Source of the DNA: an uncultured Pelagibacteraceae bacterium
Lineage (GTDB): Bacteria; Pseudomonadota; Alphaproteobacteria; Pelagibacterales; Pelagibacteraceae
Length of the DNA: 60,741 nt
Reading direction: 5' to 3'
Assembly: GCA_902636025.1 (NCBI GenBank)
Contig: CACPQG010000003.1
Coordinates: 1-60,741 of the forward strand
In this document: in pieces, positions 51,114-60,209 of the stretch
Layout of the letters: every line of letters starts with the position of its first letter
Numbering within the stretch: position 1 is the stretch's first letter
Program-made: the position numbers and the translations under genes
Notes under the pieces: generated by a model
The model's input: the letters and a program-made list of their open reading frames with translations, nothing else
What the model was told of the DNA's origin: nothing
Databases searched by the model: none

Positions 51114-52124
51114 ATGTTTAAAAAAATATCTTTATTTTTAACTTCATTAGTATTTATCCTAACTACAATTGGATCGGCTTATGCAATCACTCTAAAGGCG
51201 AGTCATCAATGGCCAGGCACACCTAGAGCTGATGGTTCTTATGATCCAAGACATGAAATGGTACAGATAATTGCTGATGAAATGAAAAAAGCAAATGTAG
51301 GAGTTGATATCAGAATTTATCCTGCAAAATCGCTTTATAAACCAAAAGAACAGTGGAAACCAATGACAACAGGTCAATTGGATATTTCTGCTTTTCCATT
51401 AGCGTATGCATCTAAGTTTCATCCAGAATTTGATGCAACTTTAATGCCAGGAACAGTAAAAAATCACGATCATGCATTGAGATTTAATAAAGGTCCAATG
51501 ATGACTGAGATTAAAAAAATTATTAATGATGCTGGTGTAGTTGTATTATCTGACGCTTGGTTAGGTGGAGGTTTTGCATCTAAAACAAAATGCATTAAAA
51601 ATCCTAGTGACGCTAAAGGACAAGTTATGAGAGCAGCTGGTAAAGCATTTAACCAAATGTTAGAGGCAGCTGGCGCAGGTATACAAAGTATGCCATCATC
51701 TGAAATTTATACTGGTCTTCAAACTGGAGTACTTACTGGTGCAAATACTAGTTCAGGAAGTTTTGTAAGTTATAAGATTTATGAACAAGTAACTTGTGCA
51801 ACTCCTCCAGGTAAGTTTGGATTATGGTTTATGTACGAGCCAATTTTAATGTCAAAAATGAGTTTTGATAAATTAAACTCTAAACAACAAGATGCTTTAA
51901 TGAAAGCTGGAAAAGTTGCAGAAAAATATATGACTGCTCAAGTCGAAAATTTAGATAAAAAATTTGAAGACGCTTACAAAGCAGCAGGTGTAAAATTAGT
52001 ATATATGAATGCAAAAGATCATGCAGCTTGGGTTGAGATTGCTAAAAAATCTTCTCACAAAGCATTTGCTGAAAAAGTTCCAGGTGGCGATAAGCTAATG
52101 GAAATGGCTTTATCAGTTAAATAA
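51114..52124 (+). CDS. dctP: TRAP transporter periplasmic binding protein
   Basis: A 336-aa protein with a signal peptide (residues ~1-24, ending SAYA). LKASHQWPGTPRADGSYDPRHEMVQIIADEMKK, DIRIYPAKSLYKPKEQW, MTTGQLDISAFPLAY and KGQVMRAAGKAFNQML (with the conserved Arg that binds carboxylates) are the DctP-family pattern. It should bind an organic acid and hand it to DctQM. The gene ends 51 bases before dctQ, with a terminator-like hairpin between. Confidence 0.88.
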   Translation: MFKKISLFLTSLVFILTTIGSAYAITLKASHQWPGTPRADGSYDPRHEMVQIIADEMKKANVGVDIRIYPAKSLYKPKEQWKPMTTGQLDISAFPLAYASKFHPEFDATLMPGTVKNHDHALRFNKGPMMTEIKKIINDAGVVVLSDAWLGGGFASKTKCIKNPSDAKGQVMRAAGKAFNQMLEAAGAGIQSMPSSEIYTGLQTGVLTGANTSSGSFVSYKIYEQVTCATPPGKFGLWFMYEPILMSKMSFDKLNSKQQDALMKAGKVAEKYMTAQVENLDKKFEDAYKAAGVKLVYMNAKDHAAWVEIAKKSSHKAFAEKVPGGDKLMEMALSVK

Positions 52125-52141
52125 AAAAATATATAAAGAAG

Positions 52142-52175
52142 AACCCCTATTTAATTTCAAATAGGGGTTTTTTTT
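52142..52175 (+). terminator. Intrinsic terminator-like hairpin overlapping the dctQ ribosome site
   Basis: AACCCCTATTT and AAATAGGGGTT form an 11-bp stem around a 6-base loop, running into an eight-T tract (52168-52175) that ends at the dctQ ATG (52176). It should end most transcripts after dctP. AGGGG (52163-52167), the likely Shine-Dalgarno of dctQ with 8-base spacing, lies in the 3' arm of the stem. Confidence 0.85.
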
Positions 52176-52670
52176 ATGAAAAAAAAGTATTTAAAGTTTT
52201 GTAATCTTGTTGCCCAGGCTTGCGGGGCTTTTGCTGTTTTAGCATTATTGTTATCAATCTTAGTCATTGTAGAATTAGTATTCGAAAGATACTTTTTTCA
52301 AAGAGCGATTACTTGGCAAACAGAATTAGTAACAATGCTTTTGGTTGCATCAACATTTATTGGAAGTGCATATGTGTTAAGTGAAAAAGCACATGTCAGT
52401 ATGGAATGGATATATGATTTTTTATCTAATAAAAATATTATTAGATTAAAAATCTTTACATCGTTTTTAAGCCTACTTTTCTTCTTAATTCTATTTTATT
52501 TTGGATTTTTAATGGTTGAGGAAGCATTTACAAAAAATTACTCAACAGGAACTGTTTGGGATCCGCCACTTTGGATTCCGTATTCTTCAATGATGATTGG
52601 AGCTATTTTAATGATACTTCAATACATAGCAGAAATTATAAAATTAGTTGATGATAAGGATTATAAGTAA
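52176..52670 (+). CDS. dctQ: TRAP transporter small permease
   Basis: A 164-aa protein with four hydrophobic helices. FFQRAITWQTELVTMLLVASTFIGSAYVLSEKAHVSMEW is the DctQ family region, and the C-terminal helix ends in a charged tail. It is the small membrane subunit of a TRAP transporter. Its start follows a terminator's U-tract directly, and its stop overlaps the dctM ATG by one base. Confidence 0.85.
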   Translation: MKKKYLKFCNLVAQACGAFAVLALLLSILVIVELVFERYFFQRAITWQTELVTMLLVASTFIGSAYVLSEKAHVSMEWIYDFLSNKNIIRLKIFTSFLSLLFFLILFYFGFLMVEEAFTKNYSTGTVWDPPLWIPYSSMMIGAILMILQYIAEIIKLVDDKDYK

Positions 52671-54001
52671 TGGATCCACTAATAATAGCATTGATTGTTG
52701 CAGTTTTTACTTTGATTGTTCTATTTTCAGGAATCCCAATTGCTTTTGGTTTGAGTTTCGTGTCGATAGCATTACTTGTTTTTTTTGAAGGTTTTCAAAT
52801 GTTAGATGTTTTTGCTGAAACATTCTATGCAGGACTAAATTCTTTTGTTCTACTTTCAATTCCAATGTTTATTTTAATGGGGATGGCAGTAGCCAATTCA
52901 CCAGCAGGCAAGGATTTATATATTGGTTTAGATAGATGGTTATGGAGAGTTCCAGGTGGATTAGTTATTTCTAATATAGGTGCATGCTCAATTTTTGCGG
53001 CCTTAAGTGGTTCAAGCCCAGCTACCTGTGCAGCAATTGGTACTATGGGTATACCTGAAATGAGAAAGAGAGGGTATTCAGATCAAATAGCTACAGGAAC
53101 TATTGCTGCTGGAGGAACTTTAGGGGTTTTAATTCCACCAAGTATAGTTTTAATTGTTTATGGTATTGCAACTGGTACTTCTATCGGAAGATTATTTTTA
53201 TGTGGCTTAATACCTGGATTCATGCTTGCAGGTATGTTTGCAATATGGGCATTAATTCATAGTTACTTTATTGATAAAGATGCTGCGAAAGCTCTGAAGA
53301 ACAGAAAACGACCAACATTAAAAGAAAAACTTGAGGTTTTGCCAAGAATTTTTCCTTTTTTAGCAATCATTGCTGGAGTTCTATATGTTTTGTACGGAGG
53401 GGTTGCAACTCCATCTGAAGCTTCTGGTGTTGGGGCATTTTTAGTTTTTGTTATGATAGCAGTTGTTTATAAAATTTATCAACCAAAAAAAATATGGAAT
53501 ATAGTTAAAGTTTCAATGAAAGAAAGTGTAATGATAATGTTCATCATTGCAGCATCATACCTTTTTGCATTTACTCTTTCACAACTTTATGTAACACAAT
53601 CTTTAGCTCAGAGTATGGTAGAGCTCAGCTCAAACAAATGGGTTATATTTATTTTAATAAATATATTTCTATTAATCGCTGGTTTCTTTTTACCTCCAGT
53701 TGCAGTAATTGTTATGACTTCAGCGATTCTATTACCAGTTATTACCACTCTCGGTTTCGACCCTTATTGGTTCGCTATTGTATTTACAATTAATATGGAG
53801 ATTGGATTGATTACTCCACCTGTAGGTCTAAATCTTTATATAATTAAAGGTATAACACCTGATGTTAGTTTAAAGGAAATTCTAAAAGGATCTGTACCTT
53901 TTATGATAATAATGGCATTAGCAATCCTAATACTATGTATTTTTCCAGAAATTGTTACATGGTTACCTGATAAAGTAATGGGTAAAGCTCTTGGATATTA
54001 A
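52670..54001 (+). CDS. dctM: TRAP transporter large permease
   Basis: A 443-aa membrane protein with about 12 helices. IPMFILMGMAVANSPAGKDLY, GSSPATCAAIGTMGIPEMRKRGYSDQIATGTIAAGGTLGVLIPPSI and MEIGLITPPVGLNLYII are the conserved ion-coupling and substrate-path segments of DctM. It completes the dctPQM set. The end overlaps dusA by 11 bases. Confidence 0.92.
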   Translation: MDPLIIALIVAVFTLIVLFSGIPIAFGLSFVSIALLVFFEGFQMLDVFAETFYAGLNSFVLLSIPMFILMGMAVANSPAGKDLYIGLDRWLWRVPGGLVISNIGACSIFAALSGSSPATCAAIGTMGIPEMRKRGYSDQIATGTIAAGGTLGVLIPPSIVLIVYGIATGTSIGRLFLCGLIPGFMLAGMFAIWALIHSYFIDKDAAKALKNRKRPTLKEKLEVLPRIFPFLAIIAGVLYVLYGGVATPSEASGVGAFLVFVMIAVVYKIYQPKKIWNIVKVSMKESVMIMFIIAASYLFAFTLSQLYVTQSLAQSMVELSSNKWVIFILINIFLLIAGFFLPPVAVIVMTSAILLPVITTLGFDPYWFAIVFTINMEIGLITPPVGLNLYIIKGITPDVSLKEILKGSVPFMIIMALAILILCIFPEIVTWLPDKVMGKALGY

Positions 54002-54995
54002 AAAAAAAATTAATAGAAAAATTTCAGTTGCTCCCATGATGGATTGTACCGACCGTCATGATAGATATTTCTTAAGACTTATAAGTAAAAATGTAATGCT
54101 TTACTCAGAAATGGTTGTTACTAAAGCAGTATTACGTGGTGATAGGCATAAATTACTTATGTTTAATGACTTAGAAAACCCTTTAGCTTTACAAGTGGGT
54201 GGTTCTGATAAAAAAGAACTAGCGGAAGTGGCTAAAATTGCTGAAGATTATGGTTATGATGAGATTAATATCAATTTAGGCTGTCCTAGTAAAAAGGTTC
54301 AAAAAAATTCTTTTGGGGCTTGTTTAATGAAAGAACCAGATCTTGTATCTGAATGTTTGGCTGAAATGAAAAAATCTTGCAGTATTCCAGTCACAGCTAA
54401 AACAAGAATAGGGTTTGATGATACAGAGGAATTTGACTATTTAAATATGTTTGTCAATAAAATGAAACAAACTGGTTGTAAAACTATTATTTTACATGCC
54501 AGAAAGGCAATTTTAAAAGGTCTTACCCCAAAGCAAAACTTAAATATTCCAAAATTAAACTATGGAATGGTTTATGAGATTAAGAAATCTAATCCAGATT
54601 TAGAAATTATAATTAATGGAGGAATTACTACCACAGATCAGATTAAAAACCATTTAAATTATTGTGATGGTGTGATGATAGGTAGGGCAATTTATCAAAA
54701 TCCGTATTTTTTAAAAGATATTGAGAAAGAAATATTTAATAATTCAAATGTATCATCAAGAGAAGATATTGTTAAACAAATTCTAGAATATCTTGAAAAA
54801 GAACTTAAAACTGGAACTAAAGTAAATCAAGTAATGAGACATACAGTTGGACTTTATTATGGTCAACCAGGTTCGAAAGAGTGGAAAAAATATTTAAGTG
54901 ATAATATGATGGCAAGAGATTCTGATTTCCAAAAAGCAAAACATATTATGGATATTGCTCAAAATAATGAAAAAGCAAATCAATTAACTGCCTGA
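53991..54995 (+). CDS. dusA: tRNA-dihydrouridine synthase A
   Basis: A 334-aa flavoenzyme: ISVAPMMDCTDRHDRYFLRLI (FMN site), LALQVGGSDKKEL, the catalytic Cys in NINLGCPSKKVQKNSFGACLM, AKTRIGFDD, ILHARKAILKGLTPKQN and IIINGGI. It reduces uridines in the tRNA D-loop (U20/U20a for DusA). Its ATG lies inside the end of dctM, an unrelated gene, as is common in such compact genomes. Confidence 0.93.
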   Translation: MDIKKKINRKISVAPMMDCTDRHDRYFLRLISKNVMLYSEMVVTKAVLRGDRHKLLMFNDLENPLALQVGGSDKKELAEVAKIAEDYGYDEININLGCPSKKVQKNSFGACLMKEPDLVSECLAEMKKSCSIPVTAKTRIGFDDTEEFDYLNMFVNKMKQTGCKTIILHARKAILKGLTPKQNLNIPKLNYGMVYEIKKSNPDLEIIINGGITTTDQIKNHLNYCDGVMIGRAIYQNPYFLKDIEKEIFNNSNVSSREDIVKQILEYLEKELKTGTKVNQVMRHTVGLYYGQPGSKEWKKYLSDNMMARDSDFQKAKHIMDIAQNNEKANQLTA

Positions 54996-55831
54996 TGGAA
55001 AATATAGATTCAGGGGTCATAATAAATCTTTTAACAGTATTAGCTATTGCTGCAGCTGTTGCGGGTTTTATGGCAGGATTACTTGGAGTAGGGGGAGGAA
55101 TAATAATGGTACCTGCTCTTTATTATGCATTTAGTGTTCTTGACTTTGATATTGTTACAAGAATGCATTTGTCTGTTGGAACATCTCTTGCAATAATTAT
55201 TCCAACTTCAATAATTTCAACAAAAACTCATATGGAATATGATGCGGTAGATTTTAAAATGGTAAAGACTTTTGGTGTTTTAATTGTCTTGGGTGTTTTG
55301 GCTGGAACGTTTTTAGCAGTAAATTTAAAAACTCCAGCTCTAGTTTTATTCTTTGCAATCTTTTCATGTTTTGTAGGATTATTTTTTATTTTTTTAAGAG
55401 AAAAACTCGTTGAAAGCCCAAAAAAAATTTCAAATACAATTAAAAATATTTCAGGTTTATTAATTGGTTTTATTTCTGTACCTCTAGGAATTGGTGGCGG
55501 TTCATTAATGGTGCCATTTATGAGAACCTTTGGATATGATATCAGAAAATCCATAGGAACTGCGGCTGCAGTTGGATTTTTAATTGCAGTGACAGGAACC
55601 ACCACAATGATAATAGGTGGAAATATAATTGATAATGTTAATACACCATATAGCGTTGGTTATATAAATCTTTTAGGGTTTGCTGTATTTGTACCAGTAA
55701 CAATGGTCATGGCAAGAATAGGCGCAAAGGTTGTGTATAAAATTAACAAAAAAATATTAAGTAGAATATTTGGCTGTTTTTTATTAATTGTATCTGCTAG
55801 ATCGTTCTTTGAATACTTTAGTATAACTTAA
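54995..55831 (+). CDS. TauE/SafE-family sulfite/sulfonate exporter-like protein, first copy
   Basis: A 278-aa membrane protein with eight or nine helices. Two halves each carry a glycine-rich segment: MAGLLGVGGGIIMVPAL near the N-terminus and ISVPLGIGGGSLMVPFM in the middle, the classic TauE/SafE signature. HLSVGTSLAIIIPTS is another family site. TauE/SafE proteins export sulfite or sulfoacetate or other organosulfur anions. It overlaps the dusA stop by one base and is followed 13 bases later by a second copy. With taurine- and DHPS-type enzymes in the window, sulfite disposal is a plausible role. Confidence 0.85.
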   Translation: MENIDSGVIINLLTVLAIAAAVAGFMAGLLGVGGGIIMVPALYYAFSVLDFDIVTRMHLSVGTSLAIIIPTSIISTKTHMEYDAVDFKMVKTFGVLIVLGVLAGTFLAVNLKTPALVLFFAIFSCFVGLFFIFLREKLVESPKKISNTIKNISGLLIGFISVPLGIGGGSLMVPFMRTFGYDIRKSIGTAAAVGFLIAVTGTTTMIIGGNIIDNVNTPYSVGYINLLGFAVFVPVTMVMARIGAKVVYKINKKILSRIFGCFLLIVSARSFFEYFSIT

Positions 55832-55844
55832 TCAAAAGGTTTTT

Positions 55845-56678
55845 TTGTCACTAACATATTTAATAAACGAATATTGGTATTTCTTACTACTAATAATATT
55901 TGCAGCAATTGCTGTTGGTTTTTTTGCAGGTTTATTTGGTATCGGTGGTGGTTTAATTTCTGTTCCTTGCCTTTTTTTTATCTTTGAAACGTTAAATTTC
56001 GATAAAAATTATTTGATGCATTTAACTGTGGGAACAGCATTTACTATTACTATTTTTACATCAACAGTTTCTGTCATAACTCACCACAAAAACAAACTAG
56101 TAGATTTAAGCGTGGTTAAGACTTTTGGTATATTTGTGGTTATTGGAGTGCTGATAGGCACTTTTTTTGCATCTATCATGAAAACTAAGATGTTAGTTCT
56201 GTTCTTTTCTATAGTTGTATATGTTTTTGGAGCTTATTTAATGTTAGCACAGGAAAAAATTAAAAAAATTAAACCTAATCCATCACTTTCCCCACGTATT
56301 ATTTTTGGAACTTTGTCTGGATTTATTTCAGCACCAATGGGTATTACTGGTGCAATGATGAATGTGCCAATATTAAGATATTTGGGATATCCGATTAGCA
56401 AATGTATTGGAAGCGCTGCCGCTATTGGTTTTTTTATATCATTTACTGGATCAATAGGCTTTTTAATTTCTGGATTTTATTTTGATGTAAATTTACCTTT
56501 TAGCATTGGTTTTATTAACATTCCTGCTTTTATTGTCTTTGTACCGATTACAAGTTTTATGGCAAGAGTAGGAGCGAATACAGTTTATAAAATGGATAAA
56601 TTAAAAGCTCAAAGATTGTTTGGAGTTTTTTTATATACTGTAGGAACAATATTTATTTATAGATATTTTAATATTTAA
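55845..56678 (+). CDS. TauE/SafE-family exporter-like protein, second copy
   Basis: A 277-aa membrane protein, paralogous to the preceding gene. FFAGLFGIGGGLISVPCLFF near the start and ISAPMGITGAMMNVPILRY in the middle are the repeated glycine signatures, and HLTVGTAFTI matches HLSVGTSLAI of the first copy. The second signature lacks two of the glycines. Start is TTG at 55845. It abuts the end of the convergent phosphohexomutase gene. The pair may form a heteromer or have different substrates. Confidence 0.83.
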   Translation: MSLTYLINEYWYFLLLIIFAAIAVGFFAGLFGIGGGLISVPCLFFIFETLNFDKNYLMHLTVGTAFTITIFTSTVSVITHHKNKLVDLSVVKTFGIFVVIGVLIGTFFASIMKTKMLVLFFSIVVYVFGAYLMLAQEKIKKIKPNPSLSPRIIFGTLSGFISAPMGITGAMMNVPILRYLGYPISKCIGSAAAIGFFISFTGSIGFLISGFYFDVNLPFSIGFINIPAFIVFVPITSFMARVGANTVYKMDKLKAQRLFGVFLYTVGTIFIYRYFNI

Positions 56679-58124
56679 TTAAATTTTTTGATCGTATTTA
56701 CCAATCTTACCAGTTTGTTGTAAAAGATTATCAATAAAATCAAAAATTTCTTTTTTAATTTTATCCGAAGTCGGACTTTCAGTAACTATAACTAGTGAAG
56801 GTTTATTTGATGAAGCTCTAATTAATCCCCAAGACCCATCTTTTAGAGTAAATCTTATACCGTTTACTGTCAAAATATCTATTATCTCTTGGCCCTCAAT
56901 TTTTATATTTTTATTTTTTAAATCTTTAATTTTAAAAGTTATATCATCTATAACATCATATTTTTCATTATCTTTACAAAAGGGACCCATAGTAGGACTT
57001 TGAAATGTTTTTGGTAGAGCATTGATTAAAACATCTAAATATTCATTTTGATTGTCTAATAATTTACATACTTGAATGGCGGAGTTAATACCATCATCAT
57101 ATCCATATCCTAGTGGTTTATTAAAAAAGAAATGACCACTTTTTTCAAATCCTGCTATTGCATTGTCTTCATTTACCTTTCTTTTAATATATGAATGGCC
57201 GGTCTTCCAATAAATAGTTTCACAGTTATTTTTTTTTAAAATTTCATCTTTCATAAATAATCCTGTTGATTTAACATCTACAACAAACTTTGAATTTTTA
57301 TGAGAGTTAGAAATATCTCTTGCAATTAATAAACCAATTTTATCTGCAAATATTTCATTTCCCTTATTGTCTATTACACCAACTCTATCACCGTCCCCAT
57401 CAAACCCAAAACCAACATCTGCTTTGTTTTCTCTAACACATTTAGCGATTTCATGAAGCATCTCCATATCCTCTGGATTAGGGTTATACCTTGGAAAAGT
57501 ATAATCTAAATTACAATCTAATTCTATTACATCACAACCTATACCTCTTAAAATATCTGGGGCAAAAATACCAGCAGTGCCGTTTCCACAAGCTGCTACT
57601 ACCTTTAGTTTTTTTTTAATTTTATTTTGTGATAGTTCATGAATGTAAGTTTTATTAAAATCTTTCACTTCTTCATATTTTCCAGATCCTTTTGAAAATT
57701 TTTCATTTAATACAATATCTTTTAGATCTGACATTTCATCCTTGCAATGAGTTAGGCCTTTTTCAATTCCCATTTTTATTCCTGTCCATCCGTTTTCATT
57801 ATGACTTGCAGTTATCATTGCTACTGCATCAGAATTTAATTTAAATTGAGAAAAATATACTGTAGGTGAGAGACACAAACCTATATCTTTTACGTTGCAA
57901 CCTGTTGATAATAGTCCTTTAACAAAATTTTTTTTTACATTTTCACTATATGATCTATAATCATGCCCAACTATTACTGTTGGATTTTTTATTTTAGAAA
58001 TAACTTGAGTCCCAAATCCCTTTCCAACTGAATCGATTCCCTCCTCATTAATGCTTTCTGGAAATAACCACCTTGCGTCATATTCCCTAAAGCCTAAGGG
58101 ATCTATTTTTTTAAGATTAGACAT
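56679..58124 (-). CDS. manB: Phosphomannomutase/phosphoglucomutase
   Basis: A 481-aa alpha-D-phosphohexomutase: LGFREYDARWLFPESIN, VGHDYRS, the phosphoserine loop AMITASHNENGWTGIKMG, the metal-binding GFGFDGDGDRVGVID and the sugar-recognition region with AGFEKSGHFFFN (GFExSGH). It interconverts hexose 1- and 6-phosphates for nucleotide-sugar synthesis, feeding the rml, galE and glycosyltransferase genes. It is convergent with the second TauE/SafE gene with no gap. Confidence 0.9.
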   Translation of the reverse strand: MSNLKKIDPLGFREYDARWLFPESINEEGIDSVGKGFGTQVISKIKNPTVIVGHDYRSYSENVKKNFVKGLLSTGCNVKDIGLCLSPTVYFSQFKLNSDAVAMITASHNENGWTGIKMGIEKGLTHCKDEMSDLKDIVLNEKFSKGSGKYEEVKDFNKTYIHELSQNKIKKKLKVVAACGNGTAGIFAPDILRGIGCDVIELDCNLDYTFPRYNPNPEDMEMLHEIAKCVRENKADVGFGFDGDGDRVGVIDNKGNEIFADKIGLLIARDISNSHKNSKFVVDVKSTGLFMKDEILKKNNCETIYWKTGHSYIKRKVNEDNAIAGFEKSGHFFFNKPLGYGYDDGINSAIQVCKLLDNQNEYLDVLINALPKTFQSPTMGPFCKDNEKYDVIDDITFKIKDLKNKNIKIEGQEIIDILTVNGIRFTLKDGSWGLIRASSNKPSLVIVTESPTSDKIKKEIFDFIDNLLQQTGKIGKYDQKI

Positions 58125-58201
58125 GTTGATATTTGTATATTTTTTTTAATTTTTTATTGCTAAATTTTTTATTATGTTCTATAAATGTTCTGTTGATTTT
58201 T

Positions 58202-58248
58202 AATTCATATAGTGTATTAAAGATATCTTCGTACAACATATAGTTGTT
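58202..58248 (+). promoter_or_regulatory. Two NrdR-like boxes upstream of nrdA
   Basis: The motif CATATAG occurs twice, at 58206-58212 and 58237-58243, 31 bp apart, i.e. three helical turns, as in paired NrdR boxes. The second copy is inside the inverted repeat ACAAC-ATATA-GTTGT (58233-58247); the first has GTGT after it, like the consensus right arm. A -35-like TTGATT (58193) and -10-like TATTAA (58215) overlap the first box. NrdR is the usual repressor of nrd operons. Confidence 0.65.
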
Positions 58249-58268
58249 TAACAAATTTTAAGGGATTT

Positions 58269-60209
58269 ATGAATAAATTAGTATCTCAGGCAATAAAGAA
58301 AGCTGTCTCAGAATACAGCAATAACAACCAAGAGTTGATTAATAAGGATAAAAGACCAGATTTATTCTCCTTAAATAATAATACTGAACTATTCCAAAAC
58401 TCTAGAGGAATAACTATCAAAATAGACAGATCAAGAGATAGTAATTTAACAGATTTTGGTAAAGCAACTTTAAGCGATAGATACTTAGGAGAAAATGAGT
58501 CATTCCAAGATCTATTTGCAAGGGTTGCTAGTCATTATGCAGATGACAATTTACATGCACAAAGACTTTACAATTATATAAGTCAACTTTGGTTCATGCC
58601 AGCAACGCCAGTTTTATCTAACGGAGGAACAACAAGGGGTCTTCCTATCTCGTGTTTTCTCAACGAGGCAGGAGATAGCCTAAACGGAATTTTAGATTTA
58701 TGGAGTGAAAATGTTTGGCTAGCAGCTAGAGGAGGAGGAATTGGAAGTTACTGGGGTAACCTTAGATCTATTGGTGAAAAAATTGGAAGAGTAGGTAAGA
58801 CTTCTGGAATAATTCCATTTATTAAAGTTATGGACTCTTTGACAATGGCAATAAGCCAGGGTTCTTTGAGAAGAGGATCGGCAGCATGTTATCTACCAAT
58901 TGATCATCCAGAAATTGAAGAGTTTATTGAAATGAGAAGACCTACAGGAGGTGACCCAAACAGAAAAGCTTTAAACTTACATCATGGAGTTTTGGTATCA
59001 GATGCGTTTATGCGAGCAGTAGAGATGGATGAACAGTGGGCGTTAAAAAGTCCAAAAGATGGAGCTGTTCAAGCAACCGTATCAGCAAGAAATTTATGGA
59101 TTAGACTTCTAACAGCTAGAATCGAAACTGGTGAGCCATATATAATTTATATAGACACAGTTAATAGAATGATCCCACAACATCATAAGCTTGCGGGTTT
59201 AACTGTTAAGACATCAAATCTTTGTAGCGAAATTACTTTACCGACTGGTGTTGATAAAGAGGGTAGAGATAGAACTGCAGTATGTTGTTTGTCCTCTTTA
59301 AACGTAGAAAAATATGATGAATGGAAAGATGATGAAAATTTTATTGGTGATGTAATGAGATTTTTAGACAATGTTCTTACTGATTTTATTGAAAATGCAC
59401 CAGAACAATTTAGTGATGCAACATACTCTGCGTTAAAAGAAAGAAGTGTTGGATTGGGTGTAATGGGACTCCATTCATTTTTTCAAAAGAAAATGATTCC
59501 GTTAGAATCTGTTATGAGTAAAGCTTGGAATAAAAAGATTTTTGAACACATTCATAGACATGTCGATAAAGCATCAAAAGATTTAGCTGAAGAAAGAGGG
59601 CCTTGTCCTGATGCAGCTGAGTATGGAATTAATGAAAGATTTTCAAATAAAACCGCTATTGCTCCAACAGCATCTATTTCTATTATTTGTGGTGGAACAT
59701 CACCAGGTGTTGAACCTATAGCCGCTAATAGTTATACGCATAAAACTTTATCTGGATCATTTAATGTAAGGAATAGACATTTAAAACAAATCCTTGCTAA
59801 ATACGATAGAGATAACGATGAAGTTTGGTCAAGCATTACAACTAATCAAGGATCTGTTTCACATTTAGATTTCTTAAATCAAAATGAAAAAGATGTATTT
59901 AAAACAGCTTTTGAGCTAGATCAAAAATGGATAATAGAATTGAGCGCTGATAGAACACCTCATATATCTCAAGCTCAATCAATAAACATATTTTTACCTG
60001 CAGATGTGCATAAAAAAGAGCTACATCAAATTCACTTTCAAGCCTGGAAAAAAGGATTGAAAAGCCTGTATTATTGTAGGTCAAAATCAATTCAACGTGC
60101 TGAAAATGTTAATGATGCGAAATCAACAGATATTACAGCTAACGTTTACAAATCTAACAAACAACAAGACAGTCAACCAGAATACGAGGAGTGTTTATCA
60201 TGTCAGTAA
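58269..60209 (+). CDS. nrdA: Class I ribonucleotide reductase, large subunit
   Basis: A 646-aa protein. The catalytic cysteines lie in PISCFLNEAGDSL, SNLCSEITLPTG (thiyl radical) and CCLSSLNV; the C-terminal redox pair is ECLSCQ. No ATP-cone (overall-activity) domain is found before the catalytic core, which makes the protein shorter than E. coli NrdA (761 aa). A radical-transfer tyrosine pair near the C-terminus is visible as SLYYCRS. It reduces ribonucleoside diphosphates. AAGGGA precedes the ATG. Its 3' end overlaps nrdB by 10 bases. Paired NrdR-like boxes lie upstream. Confidence 0.94.
   Translation: MNKLVSQAIKKAVSEYSNNNQELINKDKRPDLFSLNNNTELFQNSRGITIKIDRSRDSNLTDFGKATLSDRYLGENESFQDLFARVASHYADDNLHAQRLYNYISQLWFMPATPVLSNGGTTRGLPISCFLNEAGDSLNGILDLWSENVWLAARGGGIGSYWGNLRSIGEKIGRVGKTSGIIPFIKVMDSLTMAISQGSLRRGSAACYLPIDHPEIEEFIEMRRPTGGDPNRKALNLHHGVLVSDAFMRAVEMDEQWALKSPKDGAVQATVSARNLWIRLLTARIETGEPYIIYIDTVNRMIPQHHKLAGLTVKTSNLCSEITLPTGVDKEGRDRTAVCCLSSLNVEKYDEWKDDENFIGDVMRFLDNVLTDFIENAPEQFSDATYSALKERSVGLGVMGLHSFFQKKMIPLESVMSKAWNKKIFEHIHRHVDKASKDLAEERGPCPDAAEYGINERFSNKTAIAPTASISIICGGTSPGVEPIAANSYTHKTLSGSFNVRNRHLKQILAKYDRDNDEVWSSITTNQGSVSHLDFLNQNEKDVFKTAFELDQKWIIELSADRTPHISQAQSINIFLPADVHKKELHQIHFQAWKKGLKSLYYCRSKSIQRAENVNDAKSTDITANVYKSNKQQDSQPEYEECLSCQ

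Noticed and set aside
55228-55605. 125-aa minus-strand frame
   Set aside because: It lies wholly opposite the first TauE/SafE gene and has a proline/isoleucine composition typical of antisense frames.
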